This document shows, in pieces, positions 44,780 through 56,516 of a stretch of DNA of 64,000 bases. Numbering within the stretch: position 1 is the first letter of the stretch; each line of letters opens with the position of its first letter. Under the pieces are notes generated by a model that was not told the DNA's origin, did no database searches, and saw nothing but the letters and a program-made list of their open reading frames with translations. The DNA comes from Sthenelais limicola (taxonomy: Eukaryota; Annelida; Polychaeta; Phyllodocida; Sigalionidae), in contig OW804098.1 in the NCBI GenBank assembly GCA_942159475.1, forward strand, positions 114,536,066 to 114,600,065, read 5' to 3'. The translations under genes were made by a program, and so were the position numbers.

Positions 44780-45040
44780 TATGTCTATCTGTGTCTCTCC
44801 CTCTCTCTTTCCCTTTCTCCCACCTTCTGTCTCCCCCTCTCACACCTCTCCCTGCCACCTTCATTCCTCTCCCCCTCTTCCTATCTCTCCTCCCCCTCCT
44901 CCTCCATTTTTCTCCTGCCCTCCTACTTCTCCTTCTCTTCCTACTCCTTGTCCTTCATCTCCGCCCCCCTCCTCCCTCTTCTCCCCCCCCCCAATCCCTC
45001 GACACAAAACGTCTCCCCCTCCACACCACCTCCTGTCCTT
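44780..45040. repeat. Pyrimidine-rich tract
   Basis: CTCTCC and CTCCTCC sequence leading straight into the next array. Confidence 0.85.
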
Positions 45041-46690
45041 CCTCCCCCTCCACTCCACCCCCATCTCTCACCATACCCCTCCACTCCACCCCCCCCTCTC
45101 TCACCATACCCCTCCACTCCCCCACCCCCATCTCTCACCATACCCCTCCACTCCCCCACCCCCCATCTCTCACCATACCCCTCCACTCCCCCACCCCCAT
45201 CTCTCACCATACCCCTCCACCCCACCCCCATCTCTCACCATACCCCTCCACTCCACCCCACGTTTAACCCCCTCCCACTCCCCCACCCCCATCTCTCACC
45301 ATACCCCTCCACTCCCCCCCACCCCCATCTCTCACCATACCCCTCCACCCCACCCCACGTTTAACCCCTCCACTCCCCCACCCCCATCTCTCACCATACC
45401 CCTCCACTCCACCCCCATCTCTCACCATACCCCTCCACTCCACCCCCCCTCTCTCACCATACCCCCTCCACTCCCCCACCCCCATCTCTCACCATACCCC
45501 TCCACTCCCCCACCCTCTCTCACCATACCCCTCCACTCCACCCCACGTTTAACCCCTCCACTCCACCCCCCCTCTCTCACCATACCCCTCCACTCCACCC
45601 CACGTTTAACCCCTCCACTCCCCCACCCTCATCTCTCACCATACCCCTCCACTCCACCCCCCCTCTCTCACCATACCCCTCCACTCCACCCCCATCTCTC
45701 ACCATACCCCTCCACTCCCCCACCCCCATCTCTCAACATACCCCTCCACTCCCCCACCCCCATCTCTCAACATACCCCTCCACTCCCCCACCCCCATCTC
45801 TCACCATACCCCTCCACTCCACCCCACGTTTAACCCCTCCACTCCACCCCACCCCCATCTCTCACCATACCCCTCCACTCCACCCCACGTTTAACCCCTC
45901 CACTCCCCCCACCCCCATCTCTCAACATACCCCTCCACTCCCCCCACCCCCATCTCTCACCATACCCCTCCACTCCACCCCACCCCCATCTCTCACCATA
46001 CCCCTCCACTCCACCCCACGTTTAACCCCTCCACTCCCCCCACCCCCATCTCTCAACATACCCCTCCACTCCCCCACCCCCATCTCTCAACATACCCCTC
46101 CACTCCCCCACCCCCATCTCTCACCATACCCCTCCACTCCACCCCACCCCCATCTCTCACCATACCCCTCCACTCCACCCCACGTTTAACCCCTCCACTC
46201 CCCCCACCCCCATCTCTCAACATACCCCTCCACTCCCCCCACCCCCATCTCTCACCATACCCCTCCACTCCACCCCACCCCCATCTCTCACCATACCCCT
46301 CCACTCCACCCCACGTTTAACCCCTCCACTCTCCCCACCCCCATCTCTCCCCATACCCCTCCACTCCCCCCACCCCCATCTCTCAACATACCCCTCCACT
46401 CCCCCCACCCCCATCTCTCACCATACCCCTCCACTCCACCCCACGTTTAACCCCTCCACTCCCCCACCCCCATCTCTCAACATACCCCTCCACTCCACCC
46501 ACCCCCATCTCTCAACATACCCCTCCACTCCCCCCACCCCCATCTCTCAACATACCCCTCCACTCTCACCCCCTCCCTCAACATACCCCTCCACTACCCC
46601 TCCACTCCCACCCCCATCTCTCGACATACCCCTCCACTCCACCCCACATTTAACCCCTTCACACCCCCATCCACAACCCCTCCCAGCTCC
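45041..46690. repeat. C-rich minisatellite, CCATCTCTCACCATACCCCT units
   Basis: About 45 units of about 32-33 bp, CCATCTCTCACCATACCCCT followed by CCACTCC and variable C/A. A second unit type, CCACGTTTAACCCCTCCAC, is inserted at about ten places. Decays after 46560. Open frames on both strands are repeat by-products. Confidence 0.93.
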
Positions 46691-46989
46691 AAGTGTCCCA
46701 TACACACCAGTACAGTACGTTAATAGCATACACCCCCATTGTAAGGGTTATCTGTATAGGACGGTCATTGAAGCACTTAGAATGTATTTATTCATAAAGA
46801 GACTCCTTCCCTGCCACAATATCATGTACTTAATTATGTAAGCTCTGTCTGTAGGAGCACATTTTCTCACAGGAACTGTGCAAATGTGTCTTTAATAGAC
46901 TAACTATACAAATACGAGTACACCCGGGTGAGTATAAAGGCCATTCATTCAGTCATTTAATATTAAATTATGAACTAGTATTAGTATCT
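46691..46989. other. Unassigned spacer
   Basis: Nothing recognised. Confidence 0.4.
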
Positions 46990-47072
46990 GGGTCCGATTT
47001 TCGGAAAATGTACAATTTGGCAGTTCTAAAAGTTTAGGAAATTTTGCTAAATTAGGCCGAAAATTAATAGCT
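46990..47072 (+). mobile_element. MITE-A left-end fragment
   Basis: GGGTCCGATTTTCGGAAAAT through CTAAATTAGGCCGAAAAT, then unrelated sequence. Confidence 0.8.
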
Positions 47073-47289
47073 TTATGTGACTCTCATGTAATAAAATAGA
47101 TTTGTAAAAACAAACAAATATTCTGTCAGTGATTAAAGTCACCCATTTCCCACAGTATCTTTCAAATTAAGGTTAAAAAATGTCTCCACTGTATTGTTGT
47201 GCGCTTATAAAGCTCTATAACTGCTTAATCATTGCATAAATTACATTGTTGTGGTCGATGGTCTGATTTAGCCATGTGAGTATGTAGTA

Positions 47290-47524
47290 GGGTCAGATCT
47301 TCGGGAAATGCACAATCTACAGTTCTGCACATCTCTCAAATTCTGCTAAATTAGAGTGAAAGAAGATAAATAATGACAATATCTGAGTGTATTCTGTATT
47401 GTAATCATTAAATACATCTGTCTAGTTATGTTGAACTGTATTTTGAACCTGATTTTCGTCTTAAATGTGGGTTATTTGAGGGGATTGGTGAAGGTGAATT
47501 GTACATTTTCAGAAAATATGACCC
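47290..47524 (+). mobile_element. MITE-A copy, 235 bp (CTCAAATTCTG subfamily)
   Basis: Exact AGTA target duplication (47286-47289 and 47525-47528). Confidence 0.93.
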
Positions 47525-47689
47525 AGTATACTCTTCCCACAGTAACAATAGCAGAAGAAGCAGTTAATGTGTATTCCACCCACGTCTGTATATAGAGGAT
47601 TAGATTGTGATGAATGTATTGAGCCTTGTGTTAATTATGGGTGGTGTGGGGGATGTAGGTAGTTGTGGTTATATGTTCTCATAGGAATA

Positions 47690-48075
47690 GTCGGTCCTGG
47701 AGGGAGCAGGGAAGGGGGGAGGGGAAGAGAGGGGGGAGGGGGGGAGAGGGGAGAGGGGTAAGGGTAGAGGGGAGAGGAAGAGAGGAAGAGAGAGAGGAGG
47801 GAGAGGGAGGGAGGGAGAGGGAGGGAGAGGGAGAAAGAGGAGAGAGGGAGAGAGAGGGAGGGAGAAAGGAAGGAGAGAGGGGGGAGGGGGATAGTGATAG
47901 GGGGAAAGAGGGGAGGGAGAGAGAGGGAGGGAGAGAGGAGAGAGAGAGAGGGAGGGAGAGGGGGAGAGAAGGCGGGAGAGAGAAGGAGGGAGGGAGGGGG
48001 AGAGAGACAATGAGAGGGACGAGGGACAGGGAGGGAGGGGGGAACGAAGAGAAAGGGAAAGAGAAAGAGAATTAA
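47690..48075. repeat. Purine-rich tract
   Basis: GGGAGGGAGAGGGAG-type sequence, G-rich enough for local G-quadruplexes. Open frames on both strands are low complexity. Confidence 0.87.
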
Positions 48076-48186
48076 GAAACAGGAGGAGAACCAAGCACAT
48101 CAAACATACCCAGAGGGACTGAGTACACACAGCCATCACATGAATGGCCCAAACCTCAGTAAGACATAAAGCAACAACCACTACAA

Positions 48187-48421
48187 GGGTCAGATTTTCA
48201 GAAAATGTACAATTGGCAGCTGTACACATTGAGTAAATTATGCTAAATAAGGCTGCAATTTGGTCAATACTTGGTAAATTCGGGAATATATGGCATTGCA
48301 TTGATTCTAGCAATCTGTTTGGTTAGGTTGAACTGTATTTTGAACTTTATTTTTGTCTGAAATTTGGGTTATTTGAGAAGATTGGCGAAGTTGAATTGTA
48401 CATTTTCTGAAAATCTGACCC
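48187..48421 (+). mobile_element. MITE-A copy, 235 bp
   Basis: Exact ACAA target duplication; very similar to the copy nested at 35487, including ATTGGCGAAGTTGAATTG. Confidence 0.95.
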
Positions 48422-49030
48422 ACAAGATGCTTCCGTGACCAGGCAGTGGGAGCCTATGGTATAATTACATCAGCACCATTGTGGGGCTATACACACAGAC
48501 CCACTGGGGAGGTGTAGGGATGGGGCGGGGAGTGGGAGGTGGGTACAGGGGAGATATCGCCTCAGGGTACTACAACTAGACTAAATAATGTAATTATTGT
48601 TTACCCTACACTTAAACACTTTATGTAAGTGGCAATATTACTACAATGTAACATATAGATTGGGCTTCGTAGACTTGTACAGTCAATTTTGCAATTTTTA
48701 AAAATTAATATTTCGAAATATAAGGAATATTTGGATGCTATACCAAAGTTGAGTATGATTTCTATCCTACAGTCACAAGCATGCCATCCAACAATGCTAG
48801 TAATATGCTTGATATACCCTGAACAATCGCAAAGAGTATTTTGTGATTAGTGAGGGTATATTCGTCCAAATTTAACTTAGATTTTTTTTTTGAATTCAGA
48901 AATTCATGTTCTCAATCAAATTGAGTACCGCGGACTCATACAACTACATTCAGTTAAAACAATCATGTTCTAATACGACCACTTTCATATAACATTTTTT
49001 TTTTTAAAATACAAAAATTCAAAATCACTT
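48422..49030. other. Unassigned AT-rich sequence
   Basis: No gene or repeat family recognised. Confidence 0.4.
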
Positions 49031-49041
49031 AGTAACCAAAG

Positions 49042-49094
49042 ACCGGAAGTGTCTGCCATCACCAATGCGCATGCTCCAACACCGGACATGCGCA
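49042..49094. promoter_or_regulatory. Candidate CpG-type promoter with ETS and NRF1 motifs
   Basis: ACCGGAAGTG (49042-49051) is a strong ETS/GABP match. TGCGCATGC (49066-49074) and CATGCGCA (49087-49094) match the NRF1 core. ETS plus NRF1 sites about 20 bp apart are typical of TATA-less housekeeping promoters in animals. CAGGTAAAT near 49335 could be a first splice donor downstream. No coding exon is visible, so this is inference. Confidence 0.4.
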
Positions 49095-49480
49095 CTGGCT
49101 AAGGGACGTCCCTCCCAGGCACAATGTAATCCAGATTTATTATCCCCCATCTTGCCTTTATTACATTATTGTACGTTTGTTTAGTTTACTAGGAGTATGT
49201 ATGGAGAGTGAGCGATAATAGGGGTTAGTGTGTGAGGGGGTGTTTATAAGGGGAGAGGGAGATATTCCCTAGGGGTACTGGTATAGGTGTGAGGGCAGGA
49301 GATGGTGTGGGAACATTAGAGGTTACCTGTAATACAGGTAAATCATGTATATATGTGTGTGGGGTGATTTCTCGTGTGGTAATATATCATATCATTTGCA
49401 TGTTTTTTTTCTCGTTCCCTTTTTGACACCGTCTGTAAGTTTGGCTTGCTCTTTTCTTACTGTCTCGCCTCTCCTGTCCT
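49095..49480. other. Possible transcribed leader, unproven
   Basis: Contains a TTACCTGT/ACAGGTAA dyad at about 49322-49340. No open frame worth annotating. Confidence 0.3.
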
Positions 49481-49484
49481 CCAC

Positions 49485-49524
<40 letters not shown>

Positions 49525-49635
49525 CTCTCTCCATCTCCTCCCCCTCTCTCTCACATCTCACTCTCTCTCGCTCTCTCCATCCATCTCTCTCCCCCCCCCC
49601 CTCTCTCTCTCTCTCTTTCTCTCTCTGCATACTCC
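49480..49635. repeat. CT-rich tract
   Basis: (CT)n of about 30 bp near 49488 and a C10 run near 49590. Confidence 0.87.
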
Positions 49636-50362
49636 CCCAGTCCACACATTAGATGTAAATGTGTAGTACACAATACATACTTGTAGAAGAATGTAGTCAA
49701 ATCAAGTTTTTAATTCAGTGTCATGATACGTCATGCATATAGCTATAGATGCTATATCAATTCATACAGCAATAGTTTCAGTAACGTATATTCAAAACTA
49801 GGCAAGTACCCCAGCATTGAGATTCTCTATATACAATGGGATGCTACACATATGATATATTCCAGAAGTGCCATATTATGAGTTGGACGACTATAGATAT
49901 TAGGGTACGTATCCCCCTAGTTTCCCTAGGGAATGCAGTCAGTCAAGAACACATACCTCATATACCTCCATTATAGTTACTTGCGGGTAGCAAAAGTTCT
50001 TTTTTCACACATGGACATTCTTCTTCAAAGCTACACTTGTAATCAAAATGAATTAAGATTCCCCAGAATTTGAACCTAGCGATTTTTATCTCTAAATAAA
50101 TGACAAAACATAAATATCCAAATGACTTTAATTGCTGGGAAGAAGGAAGGCTCGGGGGGCCTACCAATTGGAAATATTCAAATTCCCCAGAGATTTAGAC
50201 TTCATGAATATATCTCCCATCAGAGATTAATAACTTTTTGTTTGATCTTACCGACCAGTTGCTGGGAAAATGACCCTCTGGGAAGGGATTTGGACTTTTT
50301 AAATGTATTCCCATCTAGACCGATTACAATAAACTTCCAATTGGACTGTTCTTCCTATATAT
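49636..50362. other. Unassigned sequence
   Basis: About 730 bp with no gene or recognised repeat. Short frames on both strands show no domain. Confidence 0.4.
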
Positions 50363-50597
50363 GGGTCAGATTTTCAGAAAATGTACAATTCAACTTCGCC
50401 AATCTTCTCAAATAACCCAAATTTCAGACGAAAATAAAGTTCAAAAGACAGTTCAACCTAACTAAACAGATTGCTAGAATCAATGCAAGGCCGAATATAC
50501 TCGAATTTACCTGGTATTGACCAAATTGCAGCCTAATTTAGCAAAATTTACTAAATGTGTACAGCTGCCATTTGTACATTTTCTGAAAATCTGACCC
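50363..50597 (-). mobile_element. MITE-A copy, 235 bp
   Basis: Flanks ATAT and ACAT differ by one base. The interior is close to the copy at 15962. Confidence 0.92.
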
Positions 50598-50603
50598 ACA
50601 TAT

Positions 50604-51069
50604 TGGTGAGATTGTCAGAAAATGTACAATCGTCAGATCTACACAATTATTAGGGTCAAACTATCACAAAATGTACAACTGTCAGCTCTACATATTTAGT
50701 ACAATCGGCTAAATTTGGCTGAAAAATGACAAATATTAAATATTTCTGAGTATATTTATTCAAAACATCAGCTTGGTTATACTTAAGTGTGTTTCGAACC
50801 TCATTATTGTCTGAAATGTGACTTTTTTTAAGAGGATTTGTGAAGCCAAATAATTATTGTACATTTTCTGGCGATTTGGGTCATATTCTGTTGAAAAATG
50901 ATAAATACTAGGTATATCTGAGCATATTTGGTATTGCCACATTGCCTTCATTAAAAAAACATCTGTTTGGCTATGTTGAACTGTATTTTAAAACTCATTT
51001 TTGTCTGAAAACTGTGTTATTTGAGAGGATTTGTGAAGGCGAATTCTACATTTTTTAAGACCCTGCCCC
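50604..51069 (+). mobile_element. Old MITE-A split by another MITE-A
   Basis: The left 45 bp (GAGATTGTCAGAAAATGTAC and on) are separated from the remainder (CTGTTGAAAAATGATAAATA onward, from about 50888) by the copy at 50653. Termini are strongly eroded. Confidence 0.7.
50653..50882 (+). mobile_element. Diverged MITE-A nested in another
   Basis: Starts GGGTCAAACTATCACAAAAT and ends near TTTCTGGCGATTTGGGTC. Both are far from consensus, so both host and insert are old. Confidence 0.7.
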
Positions 51070-51355
51070 AGGCATGAGTCAGTTGGTGGGAAAATATAAC
51101 CCAGGGAGGTGTATGCCAGGTTATAGCAGAGACTGACCACAGAGAGGGATTATGTTAGAGTGATGTGTAGATATATAGGTAGATAGGTAGATATAGGGTA
51201 GATGTGATGAGGGGTAGAGGGCTAACAATGGCCACTTAATGCACCCATATCACTCATTATATACCCCAACGGTTGGGGTGGTACCTGCGCTGGGTAGGGT
51301 GTGGGAGGTGTGGGAAATTCCCATGGGACGAGGGTTCGACCAGTCAGTGGGTTAT
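51070..51355. other. Unassigned sequence
   Basis: A GGGTTCGACC box at about 51329 resembles a tRNA B box, but no tRNA fold or A box goes with it. Confidence 0.35.
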
Positions 51356-51571
51356 GGGTCAGAAAATGGACAATCGGCAGCTCTACACATTTAGTACATT
51401 TTGTTAAATCAGGCTCACAAATGATGAATACTAGGTATATTTGGTATTGTGTTGATTAAACAGATCTGTTTGGTTATGTTGAACTGTATTTGGACCTCAT
51501 TTCCCCCTTATTTTGGTTTATTTGAGAGGTTACGTGAAAGAGAATTGTACATTTGTTTAACAATCGGACTC
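51356..51571 (+). mobile_element. Shortened, diverged MITE-A, 216 bp
   Basis: The left terminus has lost several bases (GGGTCAGAAAATGGAC); the right ends CGGACTC. Flanks TTAT and ATAT. Confidence 0.8.
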
Positions 51572-51736
51572 ATATATGTATTGGTAAGGTGCTCTGGAAC
51601 CCTGAGAAAAGTTTGGGAGACAGGTTAGGGGCACAGTCCCTAGCCCACAGCACATTTCCTCAAGATTCATATTTAGGACTTTTCATAAGTGACAATATTC
51701 CTACCGTCACATTGGACAAAATGTTACAATATAGAT

Positions 51737-51971
51737 GGGTCAGAATTTCAGAAAATGTACAATTGGCAGCTGTACATATTTAGTAATTTCTGCTTAATTA
51801 GGCTGGAAAATGAAAAGGCTGAAAAATATCTGGTTATATTTGGTATCACATTGATTTAAAGTATCAGTTCTGTTATATTAAACTGCTTTTTGAAGCTCAT
51901 TTCTGTCTTAAATGTGGGTTATTTGAGAGGCTTGGTGAAGGCGAATTGTACATTTTCTGAAAATCTGACCC
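51737..51971 (+). mobile_element. MITE-A copy, 235 bp
   Basis: Exact AGAT target duplication. Confidence 0.95.
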
Positions 51972-52277
51972 AGATGCTAAACAAATACCAATAACAAATA
52001 CCAATATAGGCGTATTGCAAGGTTTTGTAAAAGAATACATACTTCATTTTTATTCATGGATGCATGATTTAATGAATCGTTTTGAAATCCTTTCATATAC
52101 ATTAAAGATTTAAGCATGTCTTGAGGAATTGATGAATGTACTTCATGGGACTGCAATAAATTTTTTTTTTGTTATAAACATCGATGGTACAATGCCTGCT
52201 GGTCCTGTCTACACCAGATTTAACAATTCCACCTTGAAAATATTGTAAAAACAAAGCTTTCATCTGAAGCATTGTAT
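51972..52277. other. Unassigned spacer
   Basis: Nothing recognised. Confidence 0.4.
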
Positions 52278-52501
52278 GGGTCAGATTTGCAGAAAGTGTA
52301 CAATTGGCAGCTCTACATATTCAGTAATTTCTGCCAAATTCTGCTAAAAAATGATAAATTTGGGGTATATTTGGTGTCGCATTGATTTATAGTATCAGTT
52401 CTGTTATGTTAAACTTAATTTGAAGCTCATTTCTGCATTCAATGTGGGTTATTTGAGAGGATTGGTGAAGGCGAATTGTACATTTTCTGAAAATCTGACC
52501 C
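52278..52501 (+). mobile_element. MITE-A copy, 224 bp
   Basis: Flanks GTAT and ATAT. A short deletion removes the CTGAGTATAT portion. Confidence 0.9.
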
Positions 52502-52632
52502 ATATATTTTCACTTCAGGGAAACTACAACTTGTACTTGTAGGTCTATTCTCACGTTGTTACCTAATGGTGCCAAGCAAATCAAGTTGAACAGTTTACCT
52601 ACAGAAAGTGGACAAGAAAAGATGCAATACAA

Positions 52633-52867
52633 GGGTGAAACCGCCAGAAAATGTACAATTCGCCTTCACCAATCCTCTCAAATAACCCACATTTAAGACA
52701 GAAATCAGCTTCAAAATGCTGTTTAACATAACAAAACAGATACTATAAATCAACGCAACACCAAATATACTCAGATATACCCAGTAGTCATAATGTTTCA
52801 GCCTAATTTAGCAAAATTTACTAAATGTGTCGAGCTGCCAATTGTACATTTTCCACAAATCTGACCC
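52633..52867 (-). mobile_element. MITE-A copy, 235 bp
   Basis: Left terminus variant GGGTGAAACCGCCAGAAAAT, like the copy at 24812. Flanks ACAA and ATAA. Confidence 0.9.
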
Positions 52868-52939
52868 ATAAAGCTGTAGAAACCAGATCCACAAATCCTG
52901 AATGTTGTTGTCCCACATTGCATCACAGTTACTCACATT

Positions 52940-53345
52940 ACATTAGACTCCGGTGAGAGAAAACCAGAGACAAAGAAACTTCACTCTCGGCGGAAGAGGG
53001 GAACATATTCCCCAATACACCGCCACAATCAGCGGCAAACATTTCACGCCACACCGTCTGATTGAGTTATTTCCCGTCATGCCTTGCGGGTATCGATCTC
53101 GCTCATTGATCTCGTCAAGGGCGTGATTTGGACGAGATCGGTTACATTCGGTAGTGCCCCGCGGGTATTGTTTTACCGCAGACTGAGTGGGTGTGTTCGA
53201 AACTTGTTTTTTCTTCGACTTAAAAGTCAGTTCTTGAGGAAATGGAATAAATAGGGGGAATGCATGGGTGCCATTTTGATCATTTACCAATATTATTATT
53301 GGAGATATATCCAGGAATCCTGGGTTGGGATCCATTATTTAGACA
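52940..53345. other. Local CpG-richer unique segment
   Basis: CpG is visibly commoner here than in neighbouring DNA (CGGCGGAAG, CCGCGGGTA, GGACGAGATCGG). A 9-bp-arm hairpin GATCTCGTC/GACGAGATC lies at 53108-53139. A 130-codon minus frame (52943-53335) crosses it with mixed composition but no domain I recognise. Could be a first exon or promoter region. Confidence 0.35.
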
Positions 53346-53379
53346 TTTTTTGATTCTGTAAAACATATTTTCACTTGTT

Positions 53380-53520
53380 TTTAAATTGTTCTCTCTTTAA
53401 TATGAACCATTAGAGTTGGGCAAACTTCCAAGAAACCTTCCACTGCTGTTATGTGTTTTGTTGATTTGTTAAAATCTGGAACAGTTTGATGTTTCTCTTG
53501 TTTTCCAATCAGGCAATAGG
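53380..53520 (-). repeat. Diverged repeat related to 58660-58795
   Basis: Both places share CAAACTTCCAAVAAACCTTC, TTTGTTGATTT and TGTTTTCCAATCAG in order, at roughly 70% identity by eye. Confidence 0.55.
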
Positions 53521-53522
53521 GG

Positions 53523-53545
53523 ATTTGCATAGCCGCCATTTTGCA
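53523..53545 (-). promoter_or_regulatory. Octamer and YY1-like motifs
   Basis: Plus-strand ATTTGCAT (53523-53530) is a perfect POU octamer; GCCGCCATTTT (53532-53542) is a strong YY1 match on the minus strand. Two strong motifs 2 bp apart are notable but not proof. Confidence 0.3.
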
Positions 53546-54402
53546 TCTTGATACGTATAAATACGTATGAAATTACGGGACTAATGATACCGTGTACAAT
53601 CGATAGAAACCATGTTATGTTCAGCATAGAATAATTGACAATGATCTTGTGTAATTATCCATGTATCTTACAGGATTCCATGAAACATGACTTCATTTTT
53701 CCCATCATGCATAAAATTTGCTTTTTATAGATCATTTATACAAGTTGCGATATTGGCGGAAAGATCCGAGAATGTGTATGTGTGTATGCAGAATGCCCTA
53801 TAGTGTAACTTCACTTCAAAGAAGGAACAAATTATGAAGCTTTTCATATGCAATGTAGACTAACAGACTGGACACGTCAACACAGACATGGGCCGGGTCA
53901 ACATTGAACCTAGCGAGTAGGTAGTGTCTACACAAGGGGCTAGAGTGCTACATGAAGGTGGGGGATGTGAAAGTCTGAATTTAAAAATGCCATTCAGGTC
54001 GGTAAGCTTATTTATAAGTTTTGACGAAATTTGAGAATCTTTTGAAAATTAGAGTGTTACATGAGGGTGTAATCTAGTGGGGAGAGGGGGAGGGGGGAGG
54101 TCTGGGGGAGGCCATGTGAAAGTTTGAAGTTAGACAAGCAAAATCGTATTTGGAGATATTTTTTTTAAAAAATCAATTCATGATTCATATTTTTTAATGA
54201 CAATTTTGACAATATTTTTTTGAAAATATTGAGGAAATTTAGCCACTTAGTTTCAGATTTTGTTGTTGAAAATGTTAACGAAATTTTGCCACTTGTCTTG
54301 TCACCAAAACCCCTTCTTATGCTTGGATTCACACAAATAAAAAGGCCTGAGATTTCCTAGCGGAGCAAGGATGAAAACTACAAAACAAGCTTTCCATAAT
54401 AG
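53546..54402. other. Unassigned AT-rich sequence
   Basis: No gene or family recognised; a palindrome ATACGTATAAATACGTAT lies near 53552. Confidence 0.4.
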
Positions 54403-54520
54403 TAGACTTAAAACGCAGGAGGCGTCCAATCACTGACATCCTATTCTTATAAAAAATATTCAAATAAAAGATTTTTCAATCTGATCTGAGAAGCTCTGAG
54501 CCTGGACCGAATAAACGTTT
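54403..54520 (+). mobile_element. MITE-B right half, first copy
   Basis: AAAACGCAGGAGGCGTCCAA through CTCTGAGCCTGGACCG and AATAAACGTTTCTA. A short A/T insertion splits it at 54450-54480. Confidence 0.65.
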
Positions 54521-54539
54521 CTAACAATCCCTGACACCA

Positions 54540-54693
54540 AAGATGGTCTTGCACAATTTCACTCCACTCAATTATTATAATTTTAATGCTGTTTTCCTAT
54601 GTGATATTGACCCACATATTGTAGGTGACCTTGCGGTGCTATATTACGGTGGAATATGATCTATTGCCGAGTGCTTCATAATGCACAGAATAG
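54540..54693. repeat. Segment X, first copy (about 155 bp)
   Basis: GATGGTCTTGCACAATTTC to ATAATGCACAGAATAGA. A second copy lies at 55122-55276. Confidence 0.88.
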
Positions 54694-54794
54694 ATAATAG
54701 TAAACTTAAAACGCAGTAGGCGTCCAATCACTGACATCCCTATTCTTATCTGATCTGAGAGGCTCTGAGCCTAGACCGAATAAACGTTTCTACA
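54694..54794 (+). mobile_element. MITE-B right half, second copy
   Basis: Repeats the segment at 54403 without its A/T insertion, including the flanking AATAAACGTTTCTA. Confidence 0.7.
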
Positions 54795-55121
54795 AATATG
54801 ATCTATAGTATTGAATACCGAAAGATTGCTCATTTTGATGAAATGAATGAATAAAATCAAGGTTATGTAGATGTATTGAAATTCTCTGAATTATAATATT
54901 TGATGGAGTTAAATTGACTATATGGAAAGGTTGGGACTTGTCTATAATTAAGAATTTGTAATGTATTATAAATCGTATATGGAAAGCTCATTATTATTGT
55001 TGTCAGTAGTCGAATAATCAAGTGTATAGGCGACATAAGAAAACATCCATGTGGTGGACAGGCGTTTTTTGTAACTATAGTTTAATGTACGGCCTAATTT
55101 GTAATAACACAAAAAAATCCC

Positions 55122-55276
55122 AGATGGTCTTGCACAATTTCACTCCACTCAATTTATTATAATTTTAATGCTGTTTTCCTATGTGATATTGACCCACATA
55201 CTGTAGGTGACCTTGCGGTGCTATATTACGTGGAATATGATCTAGTGCCGAGTGCTTCATAATGCACAGAATAGAA
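55122..55276. repeat. Segment X, second copy
   Basis: Only a handful of substitutions and 1-bp gaps from the copy 580 bp upstream, so the duplication is recent. Confidence 0.88.
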
Positions 55277-55340
55277 TATAACTGGGGCTGCCCGCATTAA
55301 AGTATTTGTTCAACATTTCGTCCTCCTCCTCCTCCTATTT

Positions 55341-55564
55341 GGGTCAGATTTCCAGAAAATGTACAATTTCCCTTCTCAATCCTCTCAAATAACCCATATT
55401 TAAGACAGAAATGAGCTTCAGAATGCAGTTTAACATAACAGAACTGATACTATAAATCAATGCGATACCAAATATACTCAGATATACCTGGTATTCTTCA
55501 TGTTTCAGCCCAATTTACTGAATGTGTAGAGCTGCCAATTGTACATTTTCTGAAAATCTGACCC
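55341..55564 (-). mobile_element. MITE-A copy, 224 bp
   Basis: Inserted directly after a (TCC)n patch. Flanks ATTT and ATAT. Confidence 0.9.
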
Positions 55565-55838
55565 ATATAGGAGACCTTATATGAATAAGCTCTTCGTTTA
55601 GTTGCATTCATATAATAGATATCAAGGAAATGGTATGATATACATAAGACATGTAATGAAGGGAATGAACTATATCTAGATGACATATCTCAAATCTGAT
55701 GTGTAATCATAATGAAATTGTTATATAGATATAGAGGTAATTGAATGTATAATTACTGGTTTTCCTGCGGACGATATTCGATAATGAAACGTATCACACA
55801 TTATAAAATTTGTCGAAATAAAATCTGTTAAAAATTAT

Positions 55839-56062
55839 GGGTGAAATCGACAGAAAATGTACAATTCAGATAATCCAAATTTAAGACAGAAATGAGGTTC
55901 AAAATACAGTTTAGCATAACCCGTTACTAAACAACAGATTGTTGAAATCAAGGCAATACCAAATGTACTTAGATATGTCTAGGATTCATAATGAATCTGG
56001 CTAATTTAATTTGGCTAAAATGTGCAGATCTGCCGATTGTCCCTGTTCTGACACCTTGACTC
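55839..56062 (-). mobile_element. Diverged MITE-A, 224 bp
   Basis: Left GGGTGAAATCGACAGAAAAT; the CACCAATCCTCTCAAA segment is deleted; right terminus decayed (CTTGACTC). Confidence 0.78.
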
Positions 56063-56129
56063 GTACTTAGCAAGTGTGGGATGTGAGCGTACTGGTGTTA
56101 TGTACACATAGATTCATGTTAGCTCTGTC

Positions 56130-56420
56130 AATATATATATAAAGTACATATACACAGATATACACACACAAATACACACATACATGTTAATGTATATGAT
56201 GTATAAATATTTAATTTATTCAGAGATCAATATACATACATACATGTATATATACACATATATATATAAATACATAATCTGCAATATATATATATGCACA
56301 TCGCATGCATGCATGTATACATACATATATACATACATACATACATACATACATACATACATGTACATACATACATGTACATCTACATATTGAATGCATA
56401 TATATATATATTGATTAATA
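56130..56420. repeat. ATAC/TA microsatellite region
   Basis: (TACA)n of about 45 bp at 56320-56365 inside a longer ATAC/ATATAT region; gives Tyr/Ile/Met/Val-rich frames on both strands. Confidence 0.87.
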
Positions 56421-56516
56421 TATTGCATATTTAGAACAAGATGTATTGCATATTGCCTGTTAGTGTATATATGTGACAATAGGAGCTGTAGGAGTGTCCG
56501 TGATATTATTGTGTAT

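Noticed and set aside
44751..45833. 360-codon Pro/His/Ser-rich frame
   Set aside because: C-rich minisatellite; all frames are similarly open.
51320..51345. tRNA B-box-like GGGTTCGACC
   Set aside because: No cloverleaf, no A box at proper distance.
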